Source: Malus domestica
Taxonomy: Eukaryota > Streptophyta > Magnoliopsida > Rosales > Rosaceae
Reading direction: 5' to 3'
Assembly (NCBI RefSeq): GCF_042453785.1
Contig: NC_091673.1
Coordinates: forward strand, 1,061,501-1,125,500
DNA: 64,000 bases
Below are positions 1 through 9,747 of this stretch, piece after piece (within the stretch, counting starts at the first letter, position 1; each line of letters opens with the position of its first letter). Both the position numbers and the translations under genes were made by a program. The notes beneath the pieces are model-generated. The model was not told where the DNA came from. It saw only the letters and a list, made by a program, of their open reading frames with translations, and made no database searches.

Positions 1-54
1 GTTTCTCTTTTACCTACTAGCTAGGAATAAATGGTAGGAATTACATTGGATACC

Positions 55-1162
55 TGTTGACCCTAGAAATTACAAAACCTACGTGGCGCGCAGGCCAAGT
101 ATATTCTAAGCTAACTACGTCCTTCGGTGATTGCGGGCGTGCCAACTCGTCGGCCGAGGTTCGGCCGAGGAGTAAATTTGATGATGCTGCGTTGGGTCGC
201 GCTACTGACTTCTGCGTCTTGCGATTGCGGCCGAGAAAGGAACACGTCTCGGCCTTTTGGGTTCTCGAGCCTGAAGACAAGGCTGCTATTTCTTACAAAG
301 TTCACGAACCGAATTCGGCTTGCAATGTGCCGAATGTAATAACTGTGACACCTCACCTCGCCGAGAAGGCTAATGAGATGACCTCGACCAACAAGGATTC
401 GAAAATCCTTCTCGACCGAGACTTGGATAGGTAATCGACCGTTCTCGCCGCAGTGCTGTTGATGCCAACGGAAGATACTGCGAGACCGACCGACTCTACG
501 GTGACAGAGCTATCTATGCCGACTTAAGATATCACCGGTTGCTTCCACAGTGCTGTTGATGCCAACGGAAGATGTGTCAGCGAAAAAGGAAAAGAAAAAG
601 ATCTCAAGTTGTGAGAGTTTGCGCAGGGCAATTTTGTATTGATTTTGTGGGTGCTCTTCCATTGCTGAACGTCTTGTATTTATAGTAGCAGAACACCGAG
701 CCCGAATTCCAATCCTATTCGAACTAGGTTTCCCTTTCCGGATTAACATTACCTCGATCAGTCCTATCTCTGCTAGGACTACGAATCTAGTCCTTAACTG
801 AGCCGGATTCGCCTTCTAGTTTTACTGATCTCGTCGAGGGTCCCTATTGTATTAGGACTCGACTTGCACTCTGATTTAACCGACCTAGGCTTGGAAGCCC
901 ATGAGCTGAACGCCCCATGACCCTCTCGCCGTACAGCTTCCCGGGCCGAAAGTGACTCCTCCCTCGGCCCAAACTGTTATTTTGGGCCTAAACAATAAGA
1001 GAATTAAGATAATTGATTAAAAGATAATTATTATGATTAAGAACCATAATATTATCTCTTAACAATATCAAATTATCTTAACTTTTTATCCGACGATTAA
1101 GAACCATGCTTACCCAACGGCCTCGATCGCTTGGGTCGATGGTGTAAAATCGGGTCCAAACA
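55..1162 (-). repeat. 3' LTR of the LARD-like element
   Basis: This copy is terminal in the sense of transcription (minus strand). It starts and ends with short inverted TG..CA termini and contains a 25-bp internal direct repeat (cagtgctgttgatgccaacg and following bases, near 452 and 549). Its end at 1162 abuts the purine-rich tract. Confidence 0.9.
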
Positions 1163-2155
1163 CTGCCCCCCAGTTTCCTTGAGCTTTGGTCCGTAAGCCG
1201 AATAGTCAAGGAAATTAATCATTTGTGCCTGGCTCTGAACCGCTTGACATTGTATTCGGCTATCCACTCCATTCAAAAGAAAGTCGAGCCGAGAAACACC
1301 AAGCCAAAACGATTCCAACTTCCCCGAAGACGTTTATCACCGAAGCCATACCAAGCAATTCCTGCTAACTTTTCACTTGGGCCGAAGAATTTTTAAATTA
1401 CTTTGACGGCCTGTTTTCTCAAATTTCTTGGTCGAAAAACACAAGACCGAAGAATATATTTCACCGAGCTCGACAAACAAACTTCGGCCAAATAAAATTT
1501 ACGTCCTTAATATCCTTAAAAACGCCATGGGCAGGACGCCAATGCAAAGTCTTGCTGTCCAAATACCTTGATGCCATACAAAATTCCTTGAGCCGAATAT
1601 TAGTTACGTAATCACCATTTAGACCGAGTCGTCATGTTGACACTCTTTTCCTGATTTTTATCAGCATGCATATCACCTTGACTCCCTCGGCTGTTAACAA
1701 TTTGGAATGAGATATATTACCATGCATGCAGCAGCCAAGTGGTTGAGAAATAAACGGGCTTCTGCGCTCACATCCTGAAGGCCATCATGCTTACACCAAA
1801 GCAGTGCTAATGTCGACTACATCCCAGCAAACCACCATTAAGTAGCTTCATGGAATCCAAGGTCCACTTGAAGCCAAAAATGATTTGATTCCTCAACAAG
1901 TCTGCAGCACAAGAATCCTAATCTCTTTGAAGTTAATGTTCCAGACTCCACCCTATAAATGTCATACTCCACCGAGCATGCACGTAATATTTGCTCACCG
2001 AGCACGAACACAACTCGGCATGCCATTATTGTGTTACCAAAACACGGTCGAAATGGGGATGGTGGGTTTGGAAGAAAAGATGAACACCAAGCCACAACGA
2101 CCAACCTGTGTCGAGCACCAGCCCATGCTTGCCGAGCTCGGCAAAAATTGGCATA

Positions 2156-2197
<42 letters not shown>

Positions 2198-2681
2198 AAC
2201 GTAGGCCTACTCGGTGGAATAATATAAACCACCCATTATATGACCTGTTGCCGACACACATTCTGACAAAACGTGGTACATATCCATAGGCTGAAGCCTA
2301 TATCTTATCAAATATCCATCTTTTTTTTTTTTTTTTTTTTGATGTGATATATATATATGCACGCAACTTTTTCAAATGGTCGAGGCCGAGACAGAAGCCA
2401 AGACTCGGCCGACCCCTTCTTTTAAAGTAGGTACTTCTCGGCCAACTGATAGATACATACTTGGATTGCTGCACTGTTGTTGCCCCCCTTATTTCTTATG
2501 CATCGGCTTAAGTAGCCAGATGATTAAGAAAATATTTTTTTTTCTAAATGGAAATAAAAGTGGCCGAACCATATTCAGGAGGAGGCCAACAATGCTTTAT
2601 TCCAAAACGAGATCTTGTAATAACAAAATTTTGAAATTGATTTCGCCCCAGGCCGAATAAAGAATTTTCTCCAAATATTTT

Positions 2682-3371
2682 TTACTTGGCGAAATATTTT
2701 TCATTTTCGGCCGCCGAATATGTTAGACAATTATTATGCCCCTCAGGCATAATTACGTTGTTAATTTTGGCTTTTAACCCAAATAACTTGGCCGAATGGA
2801 ATTTCTCTATATCGGCCTTATCGCCAATAATCATATCAATTGGCGTGGTTTCTTGGGCTAGACCAATGTCTAGGCCTTGTTCGTCATTGGAGCACTTTTC
2901 TGGTGAATCATTTTTTGAGCCGATTTGTGGCTCAGAAACTTTAACTTTTTCTTCTAGGCCTACCACACTTTCAGTCTCGACCGAAAAAATAGGTGGCCTT
3001 TTTTCTTCGGCCAAATTAACAATTTTCTTAGGCCGATGTCTGATTACGGCCGAAGCGAAAAATTGCCCCCCGGTCTTTGGGCCTAACCATTTTTCAAATG
3101 GAATTGATCTGTAATCAGAAACATAAAGAAAGTTTTCTTCATCTAGCCAGACATTAAATCGAGCCCTGTCTTCATTTACCCATTGCCCTTGCAGGGTAAC
3201 AGGAGCTTTTATTTTCAACATGCAAGCGAATGACTTTTGCATCTCTCTATGGCCACGAAGAACTTTTTCTGCTTCCAAAGATTTTTTACATTCCTCATTA
3301 TGTTTTTTCAATTCCTCCAGGAGCTCGTACAATCGGCTACGTTGAGCCAGATTGGAATCTTGATATATCAT
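2682..3371 (-). CDS. Unrecognised 229-residue open frame inside the LTR element
   Basis: A 229-codon frame occupies the 5' part of the internal region just after the primer site, where gag normally lies. The N-terminal third is charged and probably coiled coil (lysine/glutamate-rich, about residues 10-50). A middle part has aromatic motifs (FNVWLDEENFLYVSDY, then FEKWLGP). The C-terminal half is acidic and looks disordered. I see no CCHC zinc knuckle, protease or polymerase motif. It may be a gag-like remnant or a protein private to this family; I do not recognise it. Confidence 0.45.
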   Translation of the reverse strand: MIYQDSNLAQRSRLYELLEELKKHNEECKKSLEAEKVLRGHREMQKSFACMLKIKAPVTLQGQWVNEDRARFNVWLDEENFLYVSDYRSIPFEKWLGPKTGGQFFASAVIRHRPKKIVNLAEEKRPPIFSVETESVVGLEEKVKVSEPQIGSKNDSPEKCSNDEQGLDIGLAQETTPIDMIIGDKADIEKFHSAKLFGLKAKINNVIMPEGHNNCLTYSAAENEKYFAK

Positions 3372-3417
3372 ATGAACTTCGTAGTATTAGCACTGGGTCC
3401 CACCGGGCGTGCCAAAA

Positions 3418-4525
3418 TGTTGACCCTAGAAATTACAAAACCTACGTGGCGCGCAGGCCAAGTATATTCTAAGCTAACTACGTCCTTCGGTGATTGCGGG
3501 CGTGCCAACTCGTCGGCCGAGGCTCGGCCGAGGAGTAAATTTGATGATGCTGCGTTGGGTCGCGCTACTGACTTCTGCGTCTTGCGATTGCGGCCGAGAA
3601 AGGAACACGTCTCGGCCTCTTGGGTTCTCGAGCCTGAAGACAAGGCTGCTATTTCTTACAAAGTTCACGAACCGAATTCGGCTTGCAATGTGCCGAATGT
3701 AATAACTGTGACACCTCACCTCGCCGAGAAGGCTAATGAGATGACCTCGACCAACAAGGATTCGAAAACCCTTCTCGACCGAGACTTGGATAGGTAATCG
3801 ACCGTTCTCGCCGCAGTGCTGTTGATGCCAACGGAAGATACTGCGAGACCGACCGACTCTACGGTGACAGAGCTATCTATGCCGACTTAAGATATCACCG
3901 GTTGCTTCCACAGTGCTGTTGATGCCAACGGAAGATGTGTCAGCGAAAAAGGAAAAGAAAAAGATCTCAAGTTGTGAGAGTTTGCGCAGGGCAATTTTGT
4001 ATTGATTTTGTGGGTGCTCTTCCATTGCTGAACGTCTTGTATTTATAGTAGCAGAACACCGAGCCCGAATTCCAATCCTATTCGAACTAGGTTTCCCTCT
4101 CCGGATTAACATTACCTCGATCAGTCCTATCTCTGCTAGGACTACGAATCTAGTCCTTAACTGAGCCGGATTCGCCTTCTAGTTTTACTGATCTCGTCGA
4201 GGGTCCCTATTGTATTAGGACTCGACTTGCACTCTGATTTAACCGACCTAGGCTTGGAAGCCCATGAGCTGAACGCCCCATGACCCTCTCGCCGTACAGC
4301 TTCCCGGGCCGAAAGTGACTCCTCCCTCGGCCCAAACTGTTATTTTGGGCCTAAACAATAAGAGAATTAAGATAATTGATTAAAAGATAATTATTATGAT
4401 TAAGAACCATAATATTATCTCTTAACAATAGCAAATTATCTTAACTTTTTATCCGACGATTAAGAACCATGCTTACCCAACGGCCTCGATCGCTTGGGTC
4501 GATGGTGTAAAATCGGGTCCAAACA
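3418..4525 (-). repeat. 5' LTR of the LARD-like element
   Basis: Identical in length to the other LTR and nearly identical in sequence. The minus-strand TATAAATA (plus 4040-4047) is the likely promoter core. The primer-site-like sequence begins immediately inside, at 3417 downwards. Confidence 0.9.
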
Positions 4526-4530
4526 ATACC

Positions 4531-5050
4531 ATAAGCGGACAACGTGAAATCCGTTTGGGAATATCAGCATGGTCGTTTACATCTTGTTTGCCACCTTCGG
4601 GAAGCTTCAAAGAAAGAGCAAGTGCAAGATTCAAGATCGTTGCCTGATCGGTGCGGGCGTTAGACTAATTCATCTTCGATATCCTCACTTCTCTTCTCTC
4701 TCGAGATAAATGTATTCGTAGACAAAAGGATAGACAAGTATTGAGCATGGTTTGCAATATTTTGTATTCTACTAAAGGTGTCCAACCACCGTATATATTA
4801 GAAGCAGGAAGTCCATGCTTGATTCGAACATCCCAAAGAATTTTCCAATGGATTATAATTAGGAAGTAAAACCATTATAAGGTACAAGCGTGCTAAATCA
4901 CACAAAAAAAATGAGGGCCAATATAAAAAAATCAAATAAATATTCAATGTACGTAATTCCTACAGATTTCTTTTTCTTTTTCTAAGTTGAAGCCTTGAAA
5001 GTTGAAGGGCTAATTTATTCCATATTTCACGTGGTGAGGTTTTTATACAG
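4531..5050. other. Spacer with a coding-like scrap next to the LTR element
   Basis: AT-rich spacer between the LTR element and the ANTH gene. On the minus strand, about 4527-4665 reads as an uninterrupted run of residues including LALALSLKLPEGGKQDV and DIPKRISRCPLMV, crossing the insertion point of the element. I cannot assign it to a family, and it may be chance or an exon scrap. The rest holds the 3' flank of the ANTH gene. Confidence 0.4.
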
Positions 5051-6556
5051 CTAAATTTGAGCACACCAAACGTTATAGTCCCCATGGTAATTTGGCCTGA
5101 TGACTGGTTGATGGAATGGATTTAGAGCATTGGGGTTGTATATTTGCATCTGCCATGAAATGTTTTGTTGAGTTTGAGCAGCTGGAGACTTGTTAATGGA
5201 AGCTTCAAGCAGGCTCTCCCAGCTCTCGTTGTCGATATCATCTTCGAAATCAATCAACGGCTTTTCTTCGTCAAACTGAATTAACGGCTTCTCCTTGTCG
5301 AAAACTTCTATTTCGAACTGAATCAACGGCTTCTCCTCGTCCAACTGAATTAACAGCTTCTCCTCGTCGTAACTTTCTCTCTCGAACCGAATCAACGGCT
5401 TCTCCCATTTTGTACTAACAAGGATATGATCCTTTTGTGACAGAAATACTCTGTCACCAATATCGTCCTCTGTCAAAGTGGTGGAACTTGAAAACTGCAC
5501 AAAAGATGACGGCACTGATGCCGAAGAAGTTGGCGAAGTTGGTGTCGATGAGGACTCCGTCAACTGCCACATACCATTGAGGAATTTCTCGAGAGCATGA
5601 ATTTGTATGTGTGGGATTTGATCAATAAAGGGATACTCGTACCCTCCGTAGAATCCCATGGCTTTACACCACTCGTAGAATTCAGAGAGTTGGTTTGCTT
5701 GGACGGCTGCCTTTTTGTAAATGCCGAAAGCCGAGATGCAACTACTGTATGGCATTTGTAACAAACTGTCCAGAACCGTGACGATTTCACGGCGGAAGAT
5801 TGTGTAGCACATGAAGCTTTCTCTTATGATGTGTTTCATAGCGAGTTGGACGAGGAAGGCTTTGGCTGCTGGTCCTGTGGGACGGCAGTCCATGACAAGG
5901 TCAATGAGGGTTTGCAGGTGCGGCAACACTTCAAGCATTCGGCCTACTTCCGTCATTCTATTCGATAAGCTCTCGAGTTGCGGCTCTTCTTCTTCTCCTT
6001 CTTCTTTGTACTCTTCGTCTTGTTCGCGATATTGATATTCTTCGTATTGTTGTTGATCTTGCTGGTCATACGCTGGCTTGCTATCCAACCAAAAGCAATG
6101 AAGTGCTTCGTCGAGGAGGCAAGCGTATGATCTAATAAAGGCTGTGTAATCTTTAGAAGCGGAGGAAGAATCATCGCGGAAGTGACACTGATTGAGAGAC
6201 ATCAAACCGTTGGATCGCGTCCAAAGGAGCTCAGAACGGAAGTTGCTGTCTTCAGGCACCGAACGGAGTAGGCGGTGGAGGAGAATTAGACACTTGAGCG
6301 CAACCCGCCAGCAGCGAGTCTTGACAAAGCGGCGATTGAAGCTGAGTGAAAAATCTCTCAACGAAGATGGGGAGATGGAGAAGATTTTCAAGAGCTCCTG
6401 AACGTACCTTTCGGGCAACGGCAAGTCATCAGGAGCCGTTGCTTTTATAATGATGAGTTCGACATTGCAAAACCCTCCAACCGTGGCAATCTTGGCATAG
6501 CTCACGGAGCTGTGCTCTCTTAGAGCACTGAAAACTTGCCGAAGTCGCCGCTGCAT
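5051..6556 (-). CDS. ANTH-domain putative clathrin assembly protein (AP180/CALM-like)
   Basis: Single-exon, 501 residues. The N-terminal 280 or so residues form an ANTH (AP180 N-terminal homology) fold typical of the plant PICALM family: conserved YAKIAT near residue 20, the ALKCLILLHRLL helix near 85-96, and a YACLLDEAL segment. ANTH proteins bind phosphoinositides on the plasma membrane or trans-Golgi and recruit clathrin and SNARE cargo. An acidic EDEEYKEEGEEEE insert (about 180-195) breaks the domain. The C-terminal tail is disordered. It carries five clathrin-box motifs of the form L-hydrophobic-x-hydrophobic-acid at 388, 402, 411, 425 and 434, and an EH-domain-binding NPF at 479-481. 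The start is the first Met of the frame. The neighbours give no operon-like context. Confidence 0.9.
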   Translation of the reverse strand: MQRRLRQVFSALREHSSVSYAKIATVGGFCNVELIIIKATAPDDLPLPERYVQELLKIFSISPSSLRDFSLSFNRRFVKTRCWRVALKCLILLHRLLRSVPEDSNFRSELLWTRSNGLMSLNQCHFRDDSSSASKDYTAFIRSYACLLDEALHCFWLDSKPAYDQQDQQQYEEYQYREQDEEYKEEGEEEEPQLESLSNRMTEVGRMLEVLPHLQTLIDLVMDCRPTGPAAKAFLVQLAMKHIIRESFMCYTIFRREIVTVLDSLLQMPYSSCISAFGIYKKAAVQANQLSEFYEWCKAMGFYGGYEYPFIDQIPHIQIHALEKFLNGMWQLTESSSTPTSPTSSASVPSSFVQFSSSTTLTEDDIGDRVFLSQKDHILVSTKWEKPLIRFERESYDEEKLLIQLDEEKPLIQFEIEVFDKEKPLIQFDEEKPLIDFEDDIDNESWESLLEASINKSPAAQTQQNISWQMQIYNPNALNPFHQPVIRPNYHGDYNVWCAQI

Positions 6557-8900
6557 GTCGAGAGAGGAAAACCAGAGGAGGAGGGTTTTTCGTGTTTGAA
6601 CTCAAGGAAGAGAAAGAAAGTAGGGCAATATTAATATAGCGGGATGAAGTCAAAGTTTGTTACAGAAGTTGCTTTCCTGTTTCTGTGTATACAATGACGA
6701 TGTTATCTTTGGTTCGATCGACGCTGAAACTACGAAGTTTATACGGAAATTAATTAAACTTGTTTAGTCAGCTTCTTAAAGGAGGCCAGCTGCTAGCTAA
6801 TGCCAATCCACAGGCGGCGAATGAATGAGATAACAACAAAATAAGTTTCTTAATTTCATCTTCGTTCGATTAGTTAACTGCGAAAAATTCTTCGAAAGAG
6901 AACTCAGACATCATTCACAGTTAGGAACTTGTATTTTTCCGTTGGTCTTAGACGTGTAAGCCAGAGTTAACAATGTTAATTAATGATTAAATATCATCTC
7001 TGAAGCATGTTTACAGTTAACCCGTTTATTCTCGCATCGATACGATTTATGTCTACAGGTTTTCAAACAAATGTAAAATATCTGATGAAATGTGAGGCCT
7101 AGAAGGGCTAAAACAATGTAAGATATGAAGGCTGGCTTAACTGGCCATGTATAAATCTTCTTCCTTAAAAATTTAGAGAGTATTTTGTGTTTTGTTTTCC
7201 AAGTTGGATACGTATTTCTTTTGAAGGAAACGACCGGATTTGCCTAGGTTCACGAGGAGACGTTGGATTAGCCATCAAGACTCAAGATTACTTGAATTTC
7301 GAAAGGATTGAGGACTTAATCCGTTCTACTTTGTGTAGCTTGTTGGATGGAGTTGGTGTTTAATGGCAGGCCTAGTAAACGGGTCGTGTTTGTCATGTTC
7401 GTGTCATATCAGTTACATTAATATGTCATGTTGTATCAACTTCGGTATCTTTACGATTCTTAACAGGTGACCCGATAAAGATCTTGTTTATTAATGGGTC
7501 GTGTTTGTAAGAAAATGCGAGCCCTATTTAATAGTCTATAACTCGCCGTATGCAGTCAAATTTACCATGAGAAAAAGGCAACGCAATAGCTGAGGCAATT
7601 GACAAAATGCTTGTGCTTCTGCACAAAGGCAAGACTTTCAAAGTCAGGTCTCCGTAATTCTCTCCGTCATTCAGTTATTCAGTCAATCTGAAGTGTCCTT
7701 CACGATTTTGCGCCCGAGAGGGTCGACTGCGTGCATGCTACGCTTTTGATGTACAGTACGAATACAAACCATGAAAGTGTGGCCAAACCATTAAAGCGTG
7801 ACCTATCGATCCATTAGACCTTTGGAATTTAAAACTAGAGGTGTCAAAAAAGTTACAACAGAGATGACTTGTGGTAGCTAAGTGTTCATAGCGACGTTGC
7901 TTTTCTTAAAAAATGGCAAGGTGGGAAAAACTTTTCTCTTTAAAAAAGGGGGACAATTTGTTGCAAACAGGAGGAAATTTTGGGTTGGAGGCAATATTCC
8001 GTTACAATAGGTAGCCAAAACAGAAACCCATCGCGCGCACAAAACAAATCTTAATGCATCATTGAAGCGGGGTACGAGTCGACAGTACGATGCCAAAGTA
8101 CAAAGCCTGCTGTCGATTACCACTCATACGTTGTCACATTAGCTAAACTCAGCACTGCCCAACGAAAAACACGTCTCAACTAGTCCAAGAAAGGAATGCG
8201 TCTTGAGTGCCAATACGCCGACGACCAGTTATAAGTCGGGTGCTTCAACGCCATTAATTTTCGAGGCTAGTTGATTCGACATGTGAGTTTCGACTTCCAT
8301 GACCACCATCTCCTAAGGGTACGAGCACGCATACATGAGGTTTTACTAACGGTAACATGGAAATTGCACTATATTTTCTCTTCCATTAAGCATAAAAAAA
8401 GTTGAAGGTAAAGAAAAATGAGCCTGGAATTTTTTTTTTTTATATCCAACGTTATGACATTGCATCTAGGGCTAATGGGGACAGAAATATGTTGGTAAAC
8501 AAAAAAAAAAACAGAACAAATGATCATGAATAAAGATGCAATTTTTCTTCGACATTTCGAGAAACGAATATTGAAAATCAACGTTAAAACATCAAACAGT
8601 AAAATATGTTTAAAAAATCGAACCACTTGGTAGACTGAACTTTTACAACAACAAAAAAAAAAAAAAAAGAGAAAAATTTGATGCTCATATCCCACAGTTT
8701 TAAAGTTGTTTTCATGAACAGGGCGAGTAGTAATGGATGTGCAGCACCTACCCACAAAAACATATGTGGCTGTGCAGAAGCCCAATACAAAACTAAACTA
8801 TAAGGACCCAAGTCGACTAGGCAAATGAAAAAATAAAAAAGCCAACTAGGCAAAAATGTTTTAAATTATACACACGGCGTTATGTGAAAGAGTTAAGTTA
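6557..8900. other. Intergenic spacer, promoter side of the ANTH gene
   Basis: AT-rich, with no frame that resembles a protein. It contains the minus-strand promoter of the ANTH gene just above 6556. A degraded repeat with the words gggtcgtgtttgt and gacccgataaag lies at about 7365-7530, related to the aacccgtta-rich repeat near 49.5-49.8 kb. Poly-T/poly-A runs occur near 8430 and 8650. Open frames here on the minus strand are low-complexity and rejected. Confidence 0.6.
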
Positions 8901-9390
8901 CATATCAATACGTGTTTTATTTGAGGCACCACTATTTTTGCGTCACCATTTGATGTATATCACTTCATGTACTTTCAAATAATTGTAAAGCTACCTTTGC
9001 TTGATGAACTAATTAACTTGTGATCTTTTAATTTAGGGTAAATACTATGTTATCACCAATTTTTTTTAGTAGAGCGATAATAAGTTGTTAGGAGAAGGGA
9101 ATCACTGACAATTGAACTCGCAACAGAATATATAATATTATTATTTTTTGTCATGTCAATACGTGTTGTACTTGTGACGCTACTATTTTTGCATCACTGT
9201 TTTATGTGTATCTTCTCATAAAGCTACCCTTGTTTAATGAACTAATTAACTTGTGATCTTTTAATTTAGGATAAATACTCTATTATCACCAAATTTTGTA
9301 GTAGCGTAATAAGTAGTCGTTAGAAAAAGAGAATCATTGAAGATTAAACTCACATTAGAATGTAAAAATATTATTGTTTTATGCTATTAT
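8901..9390. repeat. Tandem direct duplication, period about 251 bp
   Basis: Two diverged head-to-tail copies begin with catatcaatacgtgtt (8901) and catgtcaatacgtgtt (9152). Both go on through the word gatgaactaattaacttgtg or its close variant, a taaatact-tatcacca block, and a gaatcat/cactga block. Divergence of the order of ten per cent or more suggests an old duplication of spacer DNA upstream of POD1. Confidence 0.75.
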
Positions 9391-9747
9391 GATAAAACGC
9401 CACATGCCTCTCTTATCACCATTTGGCTATCATCATTGTCAATTCATTTGTCATTTAAAAAAAAACAACGTAATAATTAAATAATATTTGTTAAGCGTAG
9501 AATGTTTTATGTCGAATAATAATACGATTTAGTACTATTCTTATTCATCGAAAATAAAACATTTATGATCGAATGTAGTAAATATTGGGTCACAAGACGC
9601 CAGACGCAATCACATTGTACGAACAGCCAAGAACCAGCGGGGCAGGCAGGTTGCAGAATTTACATGGCAGAGCCCACAGCAGCGCAGCGCCTCCTAATTC
9701 CTCATGCCTAAATCCAGACACTGTCTTCTTCTCTCTCTCACTCTCTC

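Larger units (their letters stand above)
55..4525 (-). mobile_element. Non-autonomous LTR retrotransposon (LARD/TR-GAG-like), whole in outline
   Basis: Two direct LTRs of 1,108 bp each lie at 55-1162 and 3418-4525. They read TGTTG...AAACA on the plus strand and are flanked by a perfect 5-bp target duplication ATACC (50-54 and 4526-4530). A purine tract containing a run of G abuts the 55-1162 LTR, and a primer-site-like TGGCACGCCCGGTGGGAC (minus strand) abuts the 3418 LTR. A TATA-like box in the LTR also faces minus, so the element is transcribed on the minus strand. The two LTRs differ at only about five positions, which implies an age of a few hundred thousand years at usual plant rates. The internal 2.25 kb has one open frame and no protease, integrase or reverse transcriptase, so it must move with enzymes from a relative. 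Confidence 0.9.

Noticed and set aside
57-434. 125-codon plus-strand frame repeated at about 3.4-3.8 kb
   Set aside because: It is inside both LTRs, antisense to transcription, and has no family likeness.
1885-2289. 134-codon frame with Ile-Tyr and Phe runs
   Set aside because: Created by a (TA)n and poly-T tract inside the LTR element.
8369-8853. Overlapping Phe-rich minus-strand frames
   Set aside because: Low-complexity translation of poly-A/T DNA; no conserved motif.
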